From positions 127,316 through 191,315 of the forward strand of contig CAYRHN010000007.1 of NCBI GenBank assembly GCA_964424115.1: DNA of 64,000 bases, read 5' to 3'. The notes beneath the pieces were generated by a model, which did not search any database, was not told where the DNA came from, and saw only the letters and a program-made list of their open reading frames with translations. Each line of letters starts with the position of its first letter. Position 1 is the stretch's first letter. The position numbers and the translations under genes are program-made. Positions 52,388-62,350 of this stretch are shown here, in pieces. Source of the DNA: CAYRHN01 sp964424115. GTDB taxonomy: Bacteria > Chloroflexota > Anaerolineae > Anaerolineales > Anaerolineaceae.

Positions 52388-53836
52388 ATGGAATATCAAG
52401 CTGTCATTGGTCTGGAAGTGCACGCCGAGCTGCGCACCCGCTCAAAGATGTTCTGCGCCTGCCCGGTGGTTGATTCCACCCTTGTCGCTCCCAACACAGC
52501 GGTCTGCCCGGTTTGCGCTGGGCTGCCCGGCGCGCTGCCGGTGGTCAACCGACAGGCCGTGGAATTTAGCCTGCGCGTGGCGTTGGCCCTGGAATGTCAG
52601 GTGGCTCCCATCAGCCTATTTGCCCGCAAGAACTATTTTTACCCCGACCTGCCCAAGGGTTACCAGATCACGCAATACGAGTACCCGCTGGCCGAACACG
52701 GCCGCCTGGTGGTGGACACCTCCCAGGGCGAGCGTGCCATCCGCGTCCGGCGCATCCACCTGGAAGAGGATGCCGGCAAACTGACCCATGTGTCTCGCGG
52801 GGCGGAATCCTGCTCTCTGGTCGACCTCAACCGCGCCGGGGTGCCTCTGCTGGAGATCGTCTCCGAGCCGGATATGCATACCCTCGAAGAAGTGCGCGCC
52901 TATGCCGCTGGCCTGCGCGACATCCTGCGCTACCTGGGGGTCAACTCCGGCGATATGGAAAAAGGCGTCCTACGTTTCGAGGCCAACATATCTGTCCGTC
53001 CGATTGGCAGCACGGTGCTGGGCACCCGCACCGAGATCAAGAATCTGAACAGCTTCCGCGCCCTGGAGCGCTCTGCTGCCTTCGAGATCGCACGCCAGAG
53101 CTCCCTGCTCGACCGCGGCGAAAAAGTGCGTCAGGAGACCCTTGGCTGGGACGAAGCTGAAGGACGTACCCGCACGCAGCGCAGCAAAGAGGATGTTCAC
53201 GATTATCGCTATTTTCCTGAACCTGACCTGCCGCCCCTGGTGGTGGAGACAGAATGGGTGCAGCGCGTCGCGGCCGGGATGCCTGAACTGCCGCGCGCCC
53301 GAATCGAGCGCTTTGTTCGGCAGATGGGGCTCTCTCCTGCCAACGCGCGCCTGATCGCCGCTGAACCGGACGTGGCCGCCTACTTTGAGGAGTGCGTGCG
53401 CCTGGCGCCCGACCTGCCTGTAAGTGCCCTGGGCAACTGGATCACCGGCGAATTGTTCGGATGGATGAAGCAATCCGGCCAAACCGTGGACGAACTGCGC
53501 GTCCGCCCGGCTGGATTGGTGGAACTGGCCCGCGCCTGTGCCGGGGGGGAGATCAACCTGCCGTCCGCCAAACTGGTCCTGGCCGGGATGCTGGCTTCTG
53601 GACAGACTGCCGCGCAGATCATCGACGCACGCGGCCTGCGCCAGGTCTCCGATCACCGCGCAACGGAAACCTGGGTGCGCGAAACACTCGCCGAATTTCC
53701 CCAGGAAGTAGCCGCCTACCGCGCCGGGAAAGAAGCCCTGCTCCACTGGTTCTTTGGCCAGGTGATGCGCCGCGCCGCGGGCAAGGCCAATCCGCAAGTG
53801 GTGCGTAAAGAACTGGAAAAACAGCTCAGGGTGTGA
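52388..53836 (+). CDS. gatB: Aspartyl/glutamyl-tRNA amidotransferase subunit B
   Basis: GatB is the kinase and tRNA-binding part of GatCAB, which turns Glu-tRNA(Gln) and Asp-tRNA(Asn) into the amide forms. The 482 residues show the family start IGLEVHAEL, the zinc Cys in MFCACP and VCPVCAGLPG, KNYFYPDLPKGYQITQYE (part PDLPKGYQI), and the C-terminal YqeY-like domain. gatA and gatC are not in the window. The ATG lies 14 bp after the M23 stop with no ribosome site, so it may depend on readthrough of the upstream gene. Confidence 0.97.
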   Translation: MEYQAVIGLEVHAELRTRSKMFCACPVVDSTLVAPNTAVCPVCAGLPGALPVVNRQAVEFSLRVALALECQVAPISLFARKNYFYPDLPKGYQITQYEYPLAEHGRLVVDTSQGERAIRVRRIHLEEDAGKLTHVSRGAESCSLVDLNRAGVPLLEIVSEPDMHTLEEVRAYAAGLRDILRYLGVNSGDMEKGVLRFEANISVRPIGSTVLGTRTEIKNLNSFRALERSAAFEIARQSSLLDRGEKVRQETLGWDEAEGRTRTQRSKEDVHDYRYFPEPDLPPLVVETEWVQRVAAGMPELPRARIERFVRQMGLSPANARLIAAEPDVAAYFEECVRLAPDLPVSALGNWITGELFGWMKQSGQTVDELRVRPAGLVELARACAGGEINLPSAKLVLAGMLASGQTAAQIIDARGLRQVSDHRATETWVRETLAEFPQEVAAYRAGKEALLHWFFGQVMRRAAGKANPQVVRKELEKQLRV

Positions 53837-53845
53837 AATATTTCC

Positions 53846-53874
53846 TTGCTGCCCCTCCGCAAAGTCGGCATAAT
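53846..53874 (+). promoter_or_regulatory. Candidate promoter of the metallo-hydrolase gene
   Basis: TTGCTG (53846-53851) and CATAAT (53869-53874) have a 17-bp spacer, ending about 35 bp before ATG 53910, which itself has GCAGGAGGC. Three and five matches to the consensus. Confidence 0.45.
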
Positions 53875-53909
53875 ATCCATGCACGGCACACTTTTGCAGG
53901 AGGCGCAGT

Positions 53910-54884
53910 ATGGATCCCACAATTTCATCCGCTTTCACCGTCCGCTTTTGGGGCGTGCGCGGCAGCTACCCCACCCCTGGCCCGGGTACCTTGCGCTACG
54001 GCGGCAACACGCCCTGCGTGCAGGTGCAGGTCAACGGCCTGACCATCATCCTGGACAGCGGCACCGGCATCATTCCCCTCGGGCGCAGCCTGGTGCAGCG
54101 CGCCCGACAGACTGGCCAGCCGGTGGAAGCCCTCATTCTGCTCAGCCATCTGCACCACGACCATAACCAGGGTTTCCCCTTCTTCGTGCCTGCCTTCCTG
54201 CCTACCACTCGCCTGCACCTCTACGGCCCCGACCTGGGCGACCTGACCCCGCGCACCGCCCTCGAGTCTGTCATGCGCCCGCCCCTATTTCCCTTGCGCC
54301 TCAGCGAGACCGCCGCCGAACTGCGCTTCAACTCCCTTCGCGAGGGCGACACGCTCCTGATCGGCTCCAGCCTGGAAGATATGTGCCTCTCCCGCGCCGG
54401 GCAGGAATGCCCATCCGTCTCGCCCAATGCCGTCCAGGTGCGCGCCCTGCGCTCCCACGCCCACCCGCAGGGGGTGATGCACTACCGCATCACCTGGCGG
54501 GGGCGCTCGCTGGTCTATGCCACCGACACCGAGGGCTACCTCAACGGTGACCAGCGCCTGGCGGCTTTCGCCCGCGGGGCTGACCTGCTCATCCACGACG
54601 CGCAGTATACCGACGAGCATTACCTGGGCCTGCTGCCGGGCATTAACACCACCCAGGGCTACGGCCACTCCACGGTCGGCATGGCCTGCGCCGTTGCCAG
54701 GGCCGCCGGGGTGCGCAGCCTGGCCCTCTTCCACTACGCTCCCGAATACGACGACCGCCGCCTGGACCAGATCGCTGCCCAGGCGCGCAGCCTCTTTTCC
54801 TCCGCCTTCCCCGCCGTCGAGGGCCTGGAAGTGGACCTGTGCCACGATGAAGTGATCGTCACCCGCGGCGCAGAGCTTAAATAG
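53910..54884 (+). CDS. Metallo-beta-lactamase-fold hydrolase
   Basis: The 324-residue protein opens with FTVRFWGVRGSYPTPG, the start typical of the subfamily of MBL-fold enzymes near the PhnP and RNase Z types. The zinc motif is LLSHLHHDHNQGFP, and further His/Asp ligands appear in LRSHAHPQ, YATDTEG and LIHDAQYT. A phosphodiesterase or related hydrolase activity is likely; the substrate is unknown. GCAGGAGG precedes ATG. A Crp-type regulator follows 99 bp later in the same direction. Confidence 0.9.
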   Translation: MDPTISSAFTVRFWGVRGSYPTPGPGTLRYGGNTPCVQVQVNGLTIILDSGTGIIPLGRSLVQRARQTGQPVEALILLSHLHHDHNQGFPFFVPAFLPTTRLHLYGPDLGDLTPRTALESVMRPPLFPLRLSETAAELRFNSLREGDTLLIGSSLEDMCLSRAGQECPSVSPNAVQVRALRSHAHPQGVMHYRITWRGRSLVYATDTEGYLNGDQRLAAFARGADLLIHDAQYTDEHYLGLLPGINTTQGYGHSTVGMACAVARAAGVRSLALFHYAPEYDDRRLDQIAAQARSLFSSAFPAVEGLEVDLCHDEVIVTRGAELK

Positions 54885-54940
54885 CCCCAAAGATATATCC
54901 GATTTGATCGGTTAGACCCGTGCGCGCAGTATCCGTGTTT

Positions 54941-54969
54941 TCGATATTTCCCAGTCAGATGTGTATAAT
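54941..54969 (+). promoter_or_regulatory. Promoter of the Crp/Fnr gene
   Basis: TCGATA (54941-54946), 17-bp spacer, TATAAT (54964-54969); a start near 54976 would give a leader of about eight bases that holds only part of the GGAGGGA site at 54974-54980. Thus the start may be slightly upstream. Confidence 0.55.
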
Positions 54970-54983
54970 AATTGGAGGGAACC

Positions 54984-55724
54984 ATGTACCCCACCCTGAC
55001 CGTTTCCACTCTTTTCAAGCGAGCTGTCCTTGTGATCGATTCTTTGGAACGCATGCCTGAGATCCCCCTCTTTGCCGGGTTGAGCGACGCACAGTGCGCC
55101 TGGATGCGCCAGCGCATGCACGCCCATTCCTACCCGGCCGGGGTGGATATCATCACCGCCGGCTCCGAAGCCGAGACCATCTACCTGGTCCTCTCCGGCA
55201 CGGTTCGGGTCTACAACATCAACCTGGACGGCAGCGAGGTGACCCTGGCCCTGCTTGGCCCCGGCGACCCGGTCGGCGAGATGAGCATGGTGGACGGCAT
55301 CGGCCGCTCGGCCAGCGTGATCACCCTTGAAGAGACCACCCTGCTGTGGATGACCCGCGAGGACTTCAACGCCGCCCTCAGCGCCTCTCCCCGCCTGGCC
55401 CAGAACCTGCTCGGCATCCTCACCAGGCGCCTGCGCGATTCCAGCGACACCGTGCGCGCCCTGGCCTCCCTCAACGTCCACCAGCGCGTGGCGCGCCAGC
55501 TGCTCATCTTTGCCGGGCGCTACGGCCTGCGCAGCGACCAGGGTCAGGTGCTGCTGCCCATGCGTCTCACCCAGGGCGACCTGGCCGAACTGGTCGGCGC
55601 CTCGCGCAAGCGCGTCAACCAGGTCGTCGGCGAACTGAAGCAGCTTGGCCTGATCCAGATCGATGAGGCCCTGCACATCACTCTCCCCGATCCCCAGGCC
55701 CTCTCCGCCTGGGCCGAGGAATAA
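54984..55724 (+). CDS. Crp/Fnr family transcriptional regulator
   Basis: The 246-residue protein has a cyclic-nucleotide-binding-fold domain (about 25-150, with the phosphate-loop-like GDPVGEMSMVDGIGRSAS region, core GEMSMVDG) and a winged helix-turn-helix (about 165-240, MRLTQGDLAELVGASRKRVNQ shortened to TQGDLAELVGASRKRV). The FNR Cys set is absent, so it is not an oxygen-sensing FNR. The loop lacks the exact arginine-serine pair of CRP, so the ligand may be cAMP or none. ATG 54984 has GGAGGGA upstream. No target is adjacent. Confidence 0.92.
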   Translation: MYPTLTVSTLFKRAVLVIDSLERMPEIPLFAGLSDAQCAWMRQRMHAHSYPAGVDIITAGSEAETIYLVLSGTVRVYNINLDGSEVTLALLGPGDPVGEMSMVDGIGRSASVITLEETTLLWMTREDFNAALSASPRLAQNLLGILTRRLRDSSDTVRALASLNVHQRVARQLLIFAGRYGLRSDQGQVLLPMRLTQGDLAELVGASRKRVNQVVGELKQLGLIQIDEALHITLPDPQALSAWAEE

Positions 55725-55752
55725 CCCCTCCTCCTCCCTTGGAACCAACCCC

Positions 55753-55890
55753 ATGCCCACCGCCCTGGTCCTGCCTCGGCTGGGGCATCTACACCTCCCT
55801 CACCTGGAAAAACGCATCGTCGGATTGAAGCAGGCCATCAAGCAGTTGAGAGCGAACAAAGACGAACAATACTACAAAACCCTGCCCTGA
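55753..55890 (+). CDS. Possible small protein, 45 codons
   Basis: A short reading frame 28 bp after the Crp/Fnr stop, with a basic helical C-terminal half (EKRIVGLKQAIKQLRANKD). No ribosome site and no known relative that I can recall. It may be a real small protein or a remnant. Confidence 0.25.
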   Translation: MPTALVLPRLGHLHLPHLEKRIVGLKQAIKQLRANKDEQYYKTLP

Positions 55891-55943
55891 TATTCTTCTT
55901 TCACCCCCTGCAATAATTCCAGGTCAACAAGTACTTAATTTGG

Positions 55944-55985
55944 ATTGATCCGTGTTTATCCGTTCGATCCGTTTGATCCGCGTTT
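55944..55985. repeat. Intergenic word-like repeat, family A
   Basis: Words ATTGATCCGTG, TTTATCCGTTCG, ATCCGTTTG and ATCCGCGTTT run one after another, as in 2308-2372 and 61280-61330. It borders a pseudogene fragment on its right. Confidence 0.6.
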
Positions 55986-56129
55986 AAAATTCCCCGTTAT
56001 TCCACGGCTTCAGCCGCAGGATCCAGCGCGGCACATTCCGCTTCTACGCCGCATACTCCTCCCCGAAGCGCTTCATTAGCCCCGGCAGCAACAGGATCGA
56101 GAGCAAGTGACGGAAGAAATAGCGGTTCG
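55984..56129 (-). pseudogene. Remnant C-terminus of an isoprenylcysteine-carboxyl-methyltransferase-like protein
   Basis: Directly after the uvrD stop, the minus-strand frame reads NRYFFRHLLSILLLP, then LMKRFGEEYAA, an amber codon (TAG, 56044-56046), then KRNVPRWILRLKPWNN and a TAA at 55984-55986. The pattern FGEEYxxYKxxVPRW is the C-terminal mark of the phospholipid/ICMT-type methyltransferases, with the Tyr codon turned into a stop. There is no N-terminal part, so this is a broken leftover. Confidence 0.6.
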
Positions 56130-58430
<2,301 letters not shown>

Positions 58431-58438
58431 CGGGGGTG

Positions 58439-58444
58439 ATTATA
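58439..58444 (-). promoter_or_regulatory. -10 box at the uvrD start (leaderless-type)
   Basis: TATAAT on the minus strand is eight bases before ATG 58430. The region further upstream is a family D word-like repeat and gives no good -35 box. Confidence 0.55.
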
Positions 58445-58448
58445 CCTC

Positions 58449-58580
58449 ATAGCGAACAGCTCATAGCTCACAGCATACAGTAAAAACAGGTCATTCTGAG
58501 GGAGTGAAGCATCTCCGATCCTGTTCGCTCGATGCGGTCTCCTTTTTTCCTGTCAACTGTCCGCTGTTAACTGTAGGCTG
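58449..58580. repeat. Cluster of word-like repeats, families D and C
   Basis: From left to right: AACAGCTCATAGCTCACAGCA type words (58449-58482; start AACAGCTCATAGC), GGTCATTCTGAGGGAGTG (58489-58508, family C), and GTCAACTGTCCGCTGTTAAC with ACTGTAGGCTG (58552-58580, family D). It fills the space between uvrD and the GNAT gene and continues into the last codons of the latter. Confidence 0.55.
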
Positions 58581-59083
58581 TTTCCTGCCAGCTCTTTTCT
58601 CAACTGCACACACGTCGTCCCGTCCGCCAGCAATTCCGGCTCGCTGATAATGCGGTACCCGCGCGCCTGCCAGAAACGCACCGCGTTGGGGTTGTTCACC
58701 TGCACCCCCGAGAAGATCACCTTCACCTGCGGGTCCTGGCGGATATGCGTCTCCACCTGCTCCACGATCCAGTATCCCAGCCCCTGCCCTCGGTACGGTG
58801 CGGCGATCATCAACAGCGAGAGAAAGGCCGCCGCCGGGTTCCCTTCCCATCCGTGCAATACATAGTCCACCACCGCCAGCATCCGCCCATCCGCCGCGAA
58901 CACCCCGCAGAACGATCCCCCCGCTTCACGGGAATGGGCGATGTCCGCGTCCACCATTTCCATCGAAGCTGTCGCCACCGGCCCCAGCGCCAGGAAATCC
59001 TCGCACTGCCGGTAGACCTCCAGCACGGCCTCCCGTTCAGCCGGTGTGACCGGACGGATCGTGAAATTTACATCGCATACCAT
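58553..59083 (-). CDS. GNAT family N-acetyltransferase
   Basis: The 176-residue protein has one GNAT domain: an N-terminal strand (FTIRPVTPAE), the acetyl-CoA loop APYRGQGLGYWI and the C-terminal AVRFWQARGYRI. The substrate is unknown. The last ten residues (NSLQLTADS) are encoded by a word-like repeat, so the true ancestral stop was probably further upstream or has been lost. Its ATG has a TATAAT box nine bases before it. Confidence 0.88.
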   Translation of the reverse strand: MVCDVNFTIRPVTPAEREAVLEVYRQCEDFLALGPVATASMEMVDADIAHSREAGGSFCGVFAADGRMLAVVDYVLHGWEGNPAAAFLSLLMIAAPYRGQGLGYWIVEQVETHIRQDPQVKVIFSGVQVNNPNAVRFWQARGYRIISEPELLADGTTCVQLRKELAGNSLQLTADS

Positions 59084-59092
59084 GATGGATTG

Positions 59093-59098
59093 ATTATA
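59093..59098 (-). promoter_or_regulatory. -10 box at the GNAT start (leaderless-type)
   Basis: TATAAT on the minus strand lies nine bases before ATG 59083 with no ribosome site in between, the same arrangement as uvrD and ruvB. Confidence 0.5.
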
Positions 59099-59128
59099 CC
59101 CAATGCTGAATTTACGATCTTATGGAAA

Positions 59129-59161
59129 TCATCCGCGTTTATCTATATTCATCTGCGGTTA
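59129..59161. repeat. Intergenic word-like repeat, family A (diverged)
   Basis: AATCATCCGCGTTTATC then TATATTCATCTGCGG, close to the family A words. It is directly before the PPK2 promoter region. Confidence 0.45.
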
Positions 59162-59215
59162 AATTAATATATAATGAATTATCGCCTGTCCATACATATT
59201 CATATCGGAGGGAAG

Positions 59216-60127
59216 ATGTCCAAGAAAAGCAAAGATTCCCCCAAGAAGACCCACGTCCAACCCGCGCAGGAGAAGGTCCAGCCCGCGCCGGCTGCTGCAA
59301 CCCAACCCAAGGTGGATCAGATCAAGCTCACCAAAAAGTCCTACGAGAAGGAGCTGAGCCGCCTGCAATCCGAGCTGGTCAAGCTGCAGGAATGGATCCG
59401 CGTCAAGGGATTGAAGGTGGTGGTCATCTTTGAAGGCCGCGATGCCGCCGGCAAGGGAGGCGCGATCAAGCGCATCACCGAAAGCCTCAACCCGCGCGTC
59501 TGCCGCGTGGCTGCCCTTCCCACCCCCACCGACCGCGAGAAGACTCAATGGTATTTCCAGCGCTACGTGGCCCACCTGCCCGCCGGGGGCGAGATGGTCC
59601 TCTTCGACCGCTCCTGGTACAACCGCGCCGGCGTGGAACGCGTGATGGGCTTCTGCACCGAGGAGGAATACCGCGAATTCCTGCGCTCGGTGCCGGAATT
59701 CGAGCGCATGCTGGTGCGTTCCGGCATCATCCTGATCAAATACTGGTTCTCGGTCAGCGACAAGGAGCAGGAACGTCGCTTCCAGGCGCGCATCCACGAC
59801 CCCGCCAAGCGTTGGAAGCTCAGCCCGATGGACCTGCAATCCCGCGCCCGCTGGGTGGAATATTCCAAGGCCAAGGATGACAATTTCGCCGCCACCGATA
59901 TCAAGCAGGCGCCCTGGTACGTGGTCAATGCCGACAACAAGATGTGCGCCCGTCTGAACTGCATCCGCCACCTGCTCAGCATGATCCCCTACCAGGACCT
60001 GACCCCCGAACCGCTGGAACTGCCCCCCCGCCAGGTGGACGGCGGCTATGTCCGCCCGCCCATCACCGACCAGACCTTCGTGCCGGAGGTCTACGCCCCC
60101 GCCGATTCTTCGGTCGAGGAGGATTGA
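59216..60127 (+). CDS. ppk2: Polyphosphate kinase 2 (PPK2)
   Basis: PPK2 uses polyphosphate to phosphorylate nucleotides, or runs in reverse. After an N-terminal Lys/Pro/Gln-rich tail of about 35 residues comes the P-loop fold: Walker A FEGRDAAGKGGAIKR, the lid region LPTPTDREKTQWYFQR, and Walker B FDRSWYNRAGVERVMGFC. The 303 residues match a single-domain PPK2 of the class I size range; class cannot be fixed by eye. ATG 59216 is preceded by CGGAGGGA. A TATAAT box at 59170-59175 may drive it. No exopolyphosphatase is adjacent. Confidence 0.94.
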   Translation: MSKKSKDSPKKTHVQPAQEKVQPAPAAATQPKVDQIKLTKKSYEKELSRLQSELVKLQEWIRVKGLKVVVIFEGRDAAGKGGAIKRITESLNPRVCRVAALPTPTDREKTQWYFQRYVAHLPAGGEMVLFDRSWYNRAGVERVMGFCTEEEYREFLRSVPEFERMLVRSGIILIKYWFSVSDKEQERRFQARIHDPAKRWKLSPMDLQSRARWVEYSKAKDDNFAATDIKQAPWYVVNADNKMCARLNCIRHLLSMIPYQDLTPEPLELPPRQVDGGYVRPPITDQTFVPEVYAPADSSVEED

Positions 60128-60136
60128 CCGCCTTCC

Positions 60137-60173
60137 CTGTCATTCTGAGCCCCCGCAGGGGGCGAAGAATCTA
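60137..60173. repeat. Word-like repeat, family C, with hairpin core
   Basis: CCTGTCATTCTGAG is followed by GCCCCC-GCA-GGGGGC (60149-60163), a 6-bp stem, then GAAGAATCTAT. It lies just after the PPK2 stop. Another family C copy is at 58489-58508, and a near-identical core occurs within a gene at 61175-61197. Confidence 0.6.
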
Positions 60174-60196
60174 TCTTAAAGGCACAACATCCCTTC

Positions 60197-60260
60197 CCTG
60201 TAGGGGCGGGACGCCATGGTGATATAGAGGCTGACCGGTAAACAAAGTCCCGCCCGCCCC
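60197..60260. repeat. Inverted repeat, family F (GGGGCGGGAC / GTCCCGCCC)
   Basis: GGGGCGGGAC at 60203-60212 pairs with GTCCCGCCC at 60247-60255, enclosing 34 bases. It could fold as a long stem-loop at the convergent end of PPK2 and the oxidoreductase gene. Confidence 0.55.
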
Positions 60261-60270
60261 CTCCTGCGTC

Positions 60271-61278
60271 TCACACTTCCACTACTCTCCCACTCCTCGC
60301 CGATTCCAGCAGCGCCAGGATGGTGGCCACGTTCTCGCGGCTCTCCTCCAGGCTGACCAGCGGCGCGGCCCCATCCAGCACCGCCCGCTCCATGTCCTCC
60401 ACCTCGCCCAGGTACAGGTCCACCTTCGGGAAGGTGAAGCGCTCCTCTTTCTCCTCGCGGATCAGCAGCACCGGAGCGGTCTTCTCGCGCGGGGAGAACG
60501 GCGATGGGATGACCAGGCTGCCCTTCGTCCCGCGCACTTCCATGCGCGTGGCGTACGGCAGGCCAAAACTGCAATAGAACTGCCCCATCACCCCGCCCGG
60601 GTAGCGCATCTCGCCCGCCAGGGTCAGGTCGATCCCCGTCGGCGCGCTGATCTGGCTGGCAGACACCTGCTCCGGCTGGCTTCCGGTTAACATGCGCATG
60701 TAGCTGATCGGGTAGCAGCCCACGTCCCAGCAGGCCCCGCCGCCCTGCTCGGGCAGCCAGCGGAAATCGTCCGGCTTGCTCAGCGTGAAGCTGAACGCTC
60801 CCAGCATCAACTTCACCTCGCCGATCGCCCCCTCCCGCACCAGTTCCTGCACTTTGCGCGTCTGGGGATGGTGGCGATACATGAACGCCTCCGCTGCCAC
60901 CCTGCCCGTCCGGCGCGTCGCCTCGGCCACTGCGTCCACCTCCGCCGCTGTCAGCGCAAAGGGTTTTTCCACCAGCACATGCTTGCCCGCCTCCAACGCG
61001 CGGATGGTCCACTCCGCGTGCAGGTGGTTGGGCAGTGGATTATAGACCACATCGATCTGCGGGTCGTCCAGCATCTCCTGATAACTGCCGTACGCCCGCG
61101 GGATGTGGTGCTCGCAGACATATTCAGCGGCCTTCTTCAAATCGCGCGAGGCCACCCCGCGCAGTTCGCTGCGCTTCGCCCCCCGCAGGGGGGCGAACAG
61201 CGCCCGGTTGATGCGCGCCGTGCTCAGCAAACCCCAGCGCAGCACCTTCTTCGTATCTTTCCGGCTGTTATCCGTCAT
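60271..61278 (-). CDS. Gfo/Idh/MocA family oxidoreductase
   Basis: A 335-residue NAD(P)-dependent sugar or polyol dehydrogenase. The Rossmann start is GLLSTARINRAL, the conserved EKP follows in VEKPFALTAAEV, and the active-site region has GACWDVGCYPISYMR. The substrate is not evident. No ribosome site is seen before ATG 61278, and a family A repeat directly precedes it. The N-terminal codons 27-36 form a perfect DNA hairpin (61175-61197). It lies 51 bp after the aldo/keto reductase gene. Confidence 0.92.
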   Translation of the reverse strand: MTDNSRKDTKKVLRWGLLSTARINRALFAPLRGAKRSELRGVASRDLKKAAEYVCEHHIPRAYGSYQEMLDDPQIDVVYNPLPNHLHAEWTIRALEAGKHVLVEKPFALTAAEVDAVAEATRRTGRVAAEAFMYRHHPQTRKVQELVREGAIGEVKLMLGAFSFTLSKPDDFRWLPEQGGGACWDVGCYPISYMRMLTGSQPEQVSASQISAPTGIDLTLAGEMRYPGGVMGQFYCSFGLPYATRMEVRGTKGSLVIPSPFSPREKTAPVLLIREEKEERFTFPKVDLYLGEVEDMERAVLDGAAPLVSLEESRENVATILALLESARSGRVVEV

Positions 61279-61279
61279 C

Positions 61280-61330
61280 TTTTATCTGTGTCGATCCGTT
61301 TGATCTGGCCAATCCGTGTTTCTGCGTTTC
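61280..61330. repeat. Intergenic word-like repeat, family A
   Basis: Words TTTATCTGTGTC, GATCCGTTTGATC and AATCCGTGTTTCTG fill the 51-bp gap between the aldo/keto reductase and the oxidoreductase. Confidence 0.55.
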
Positions 61331-62292
61331 TATTTCTCCGGCAGGTTCCCCGCGATCTGCTCGATCCGGTCTAAGAGGTCATCGGTTAATAATTCCACCG
61401 CTTCCGCCGCGCCCAGGTTCTCATCCAACTGCTCGGCGCGCGTCGCCCCGGTGATCACGCTGCTCACCTCTTTGCGTCGCAGGATCCAGGCGATCGCCAG
61501 CTGGGCCGTCGTCCAACCCAGTTCGCGCGAAAGCGCCGTCAACTGGCGCACGATGGCGATCTTTTCCGGCGTGATCTGGTCGCGGATCCAGCCCATCTCC
61601 GGCCGGGAGGCGCGCGACCCTTCCGGGATACCTTCGTTGTACTTCCCTGAAAGGATGCCAAAAGCCAGCGGGCTCCAGGTGGTCAATCCCAGCCCGAACT
61701 CCTTGCACAGCGGCGCCAGTTCCACTTCCACGCGTTGGCGGCGGAACAGGTTGTACTGTGGCTGCTCCATCGTCGGCGGCACCAGCCCGTACTGGCGCGC
61801 CACGCCGATCGCTTGCGCCACCTGCGAAGCATCCCATTCCGAGGTGCCCCAGTAGAGGATCTTACCCTGCGTCATCAGGTCGTTCATGATCCGCACCACC
61901 TCTTCCACCGGGGAATCCGGATCGTAGCGGTGGCAGAAATACAGGTCCAGGTAATCCGTCCCCAGCCGGCGCAGCGAAGCGTGCACCGACTCGAAGATAT
62001 GCTTGCGCGAGAGCCCGCGCCCGTTGGGGCCGGGCATGGTCGGCCAGAAGACCTTGCTGGAAATCACCAAAGCCTCACGCGGCAGGGTCTTGATCGCCTT
62101 GCCCATCACGGTCTCCGCCTGCCCATTGGCGTACATATCGGCATTATCGAAGAAATTTACCCCCTGGTCATACGCGGCATGGATCAATTCCTCCGCGGCC
62201 TCTTCCGTGATCTGGTTACCAAAGGTGACCCACGCGCCCAGCGAGATCTCGCTGACCTTCAAACCCGAACGACCCAAACGGCGGTAATGCAT
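61330..62292 (-). CDS. Aldo/keto reductase (potassium-channel beta-subunit-like group)
   Basis: A 320-residue NADPH-dependent reductase with the four catalytic residues of the superfamily: Asp and Tyr in FFDNADMYANGQ, Lys in VISSKVFW and His in YFCHRYDPD. The cofactor loop is in WSPLAFGILSGKY, and ITGATRAEQLDEN closes the nucleotide site. The subgroup includes YghZ and the Kv-beta proteins; substrate unknown. ATG 62292 has AAAGG at good spacing. Downstream of kamA by 58 bp with a hairpin between them. Confidence 0.93.
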   Translation of the reverse strand: MHYRRLGRSGLKVSEISLGAWVTFGNQITEEAAEELIHAAYDQGVNFFDNADMYANGQAETVMGKAIKTLPREALVISSKVFWPTMPGPNGRGLSRKHIFESVHASLRRLGTDYLDLYFCHRYDPDSPVEEVVRIMNDLMTQGKILYWGTSEWDASQVAQAIGVARQYGLVPPTMEQPQYNLFRRQRVEVELAPLCKEFGLGLTTWSPLAFGILSGKYNEGIPEGSRASRPEMGWIRDQITPEKIAIVRQLTALSRELGWTTAQLAIAWILRRKEVSSVITGATRAEQLDENLGAAEAVELLTDDLLDRIEQIAGNLPEK

Positions 62293-62310
62293 CTTATTTA
62301 CCTTTCTGTG

Positions 62311-62341
62311 TTCTGCCTGGAGGCTTTACCTCCAGGCAGAA
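62311..62341. other. Perfect 13-bp hairpin between kamA and the aldo/keto reductase gene
   Basis: TTCTGCCTGGAGG (62311-62323), loop CTTTA, CCTCCAGGCAGAA (62329-62341). No T-run follows in either direction, so it is not a standard terminator; RNA processing or stabilisation of the upstream message is possible. Confidence 0.7.
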
Positions 62342-62350
62342 CGCAACCAA

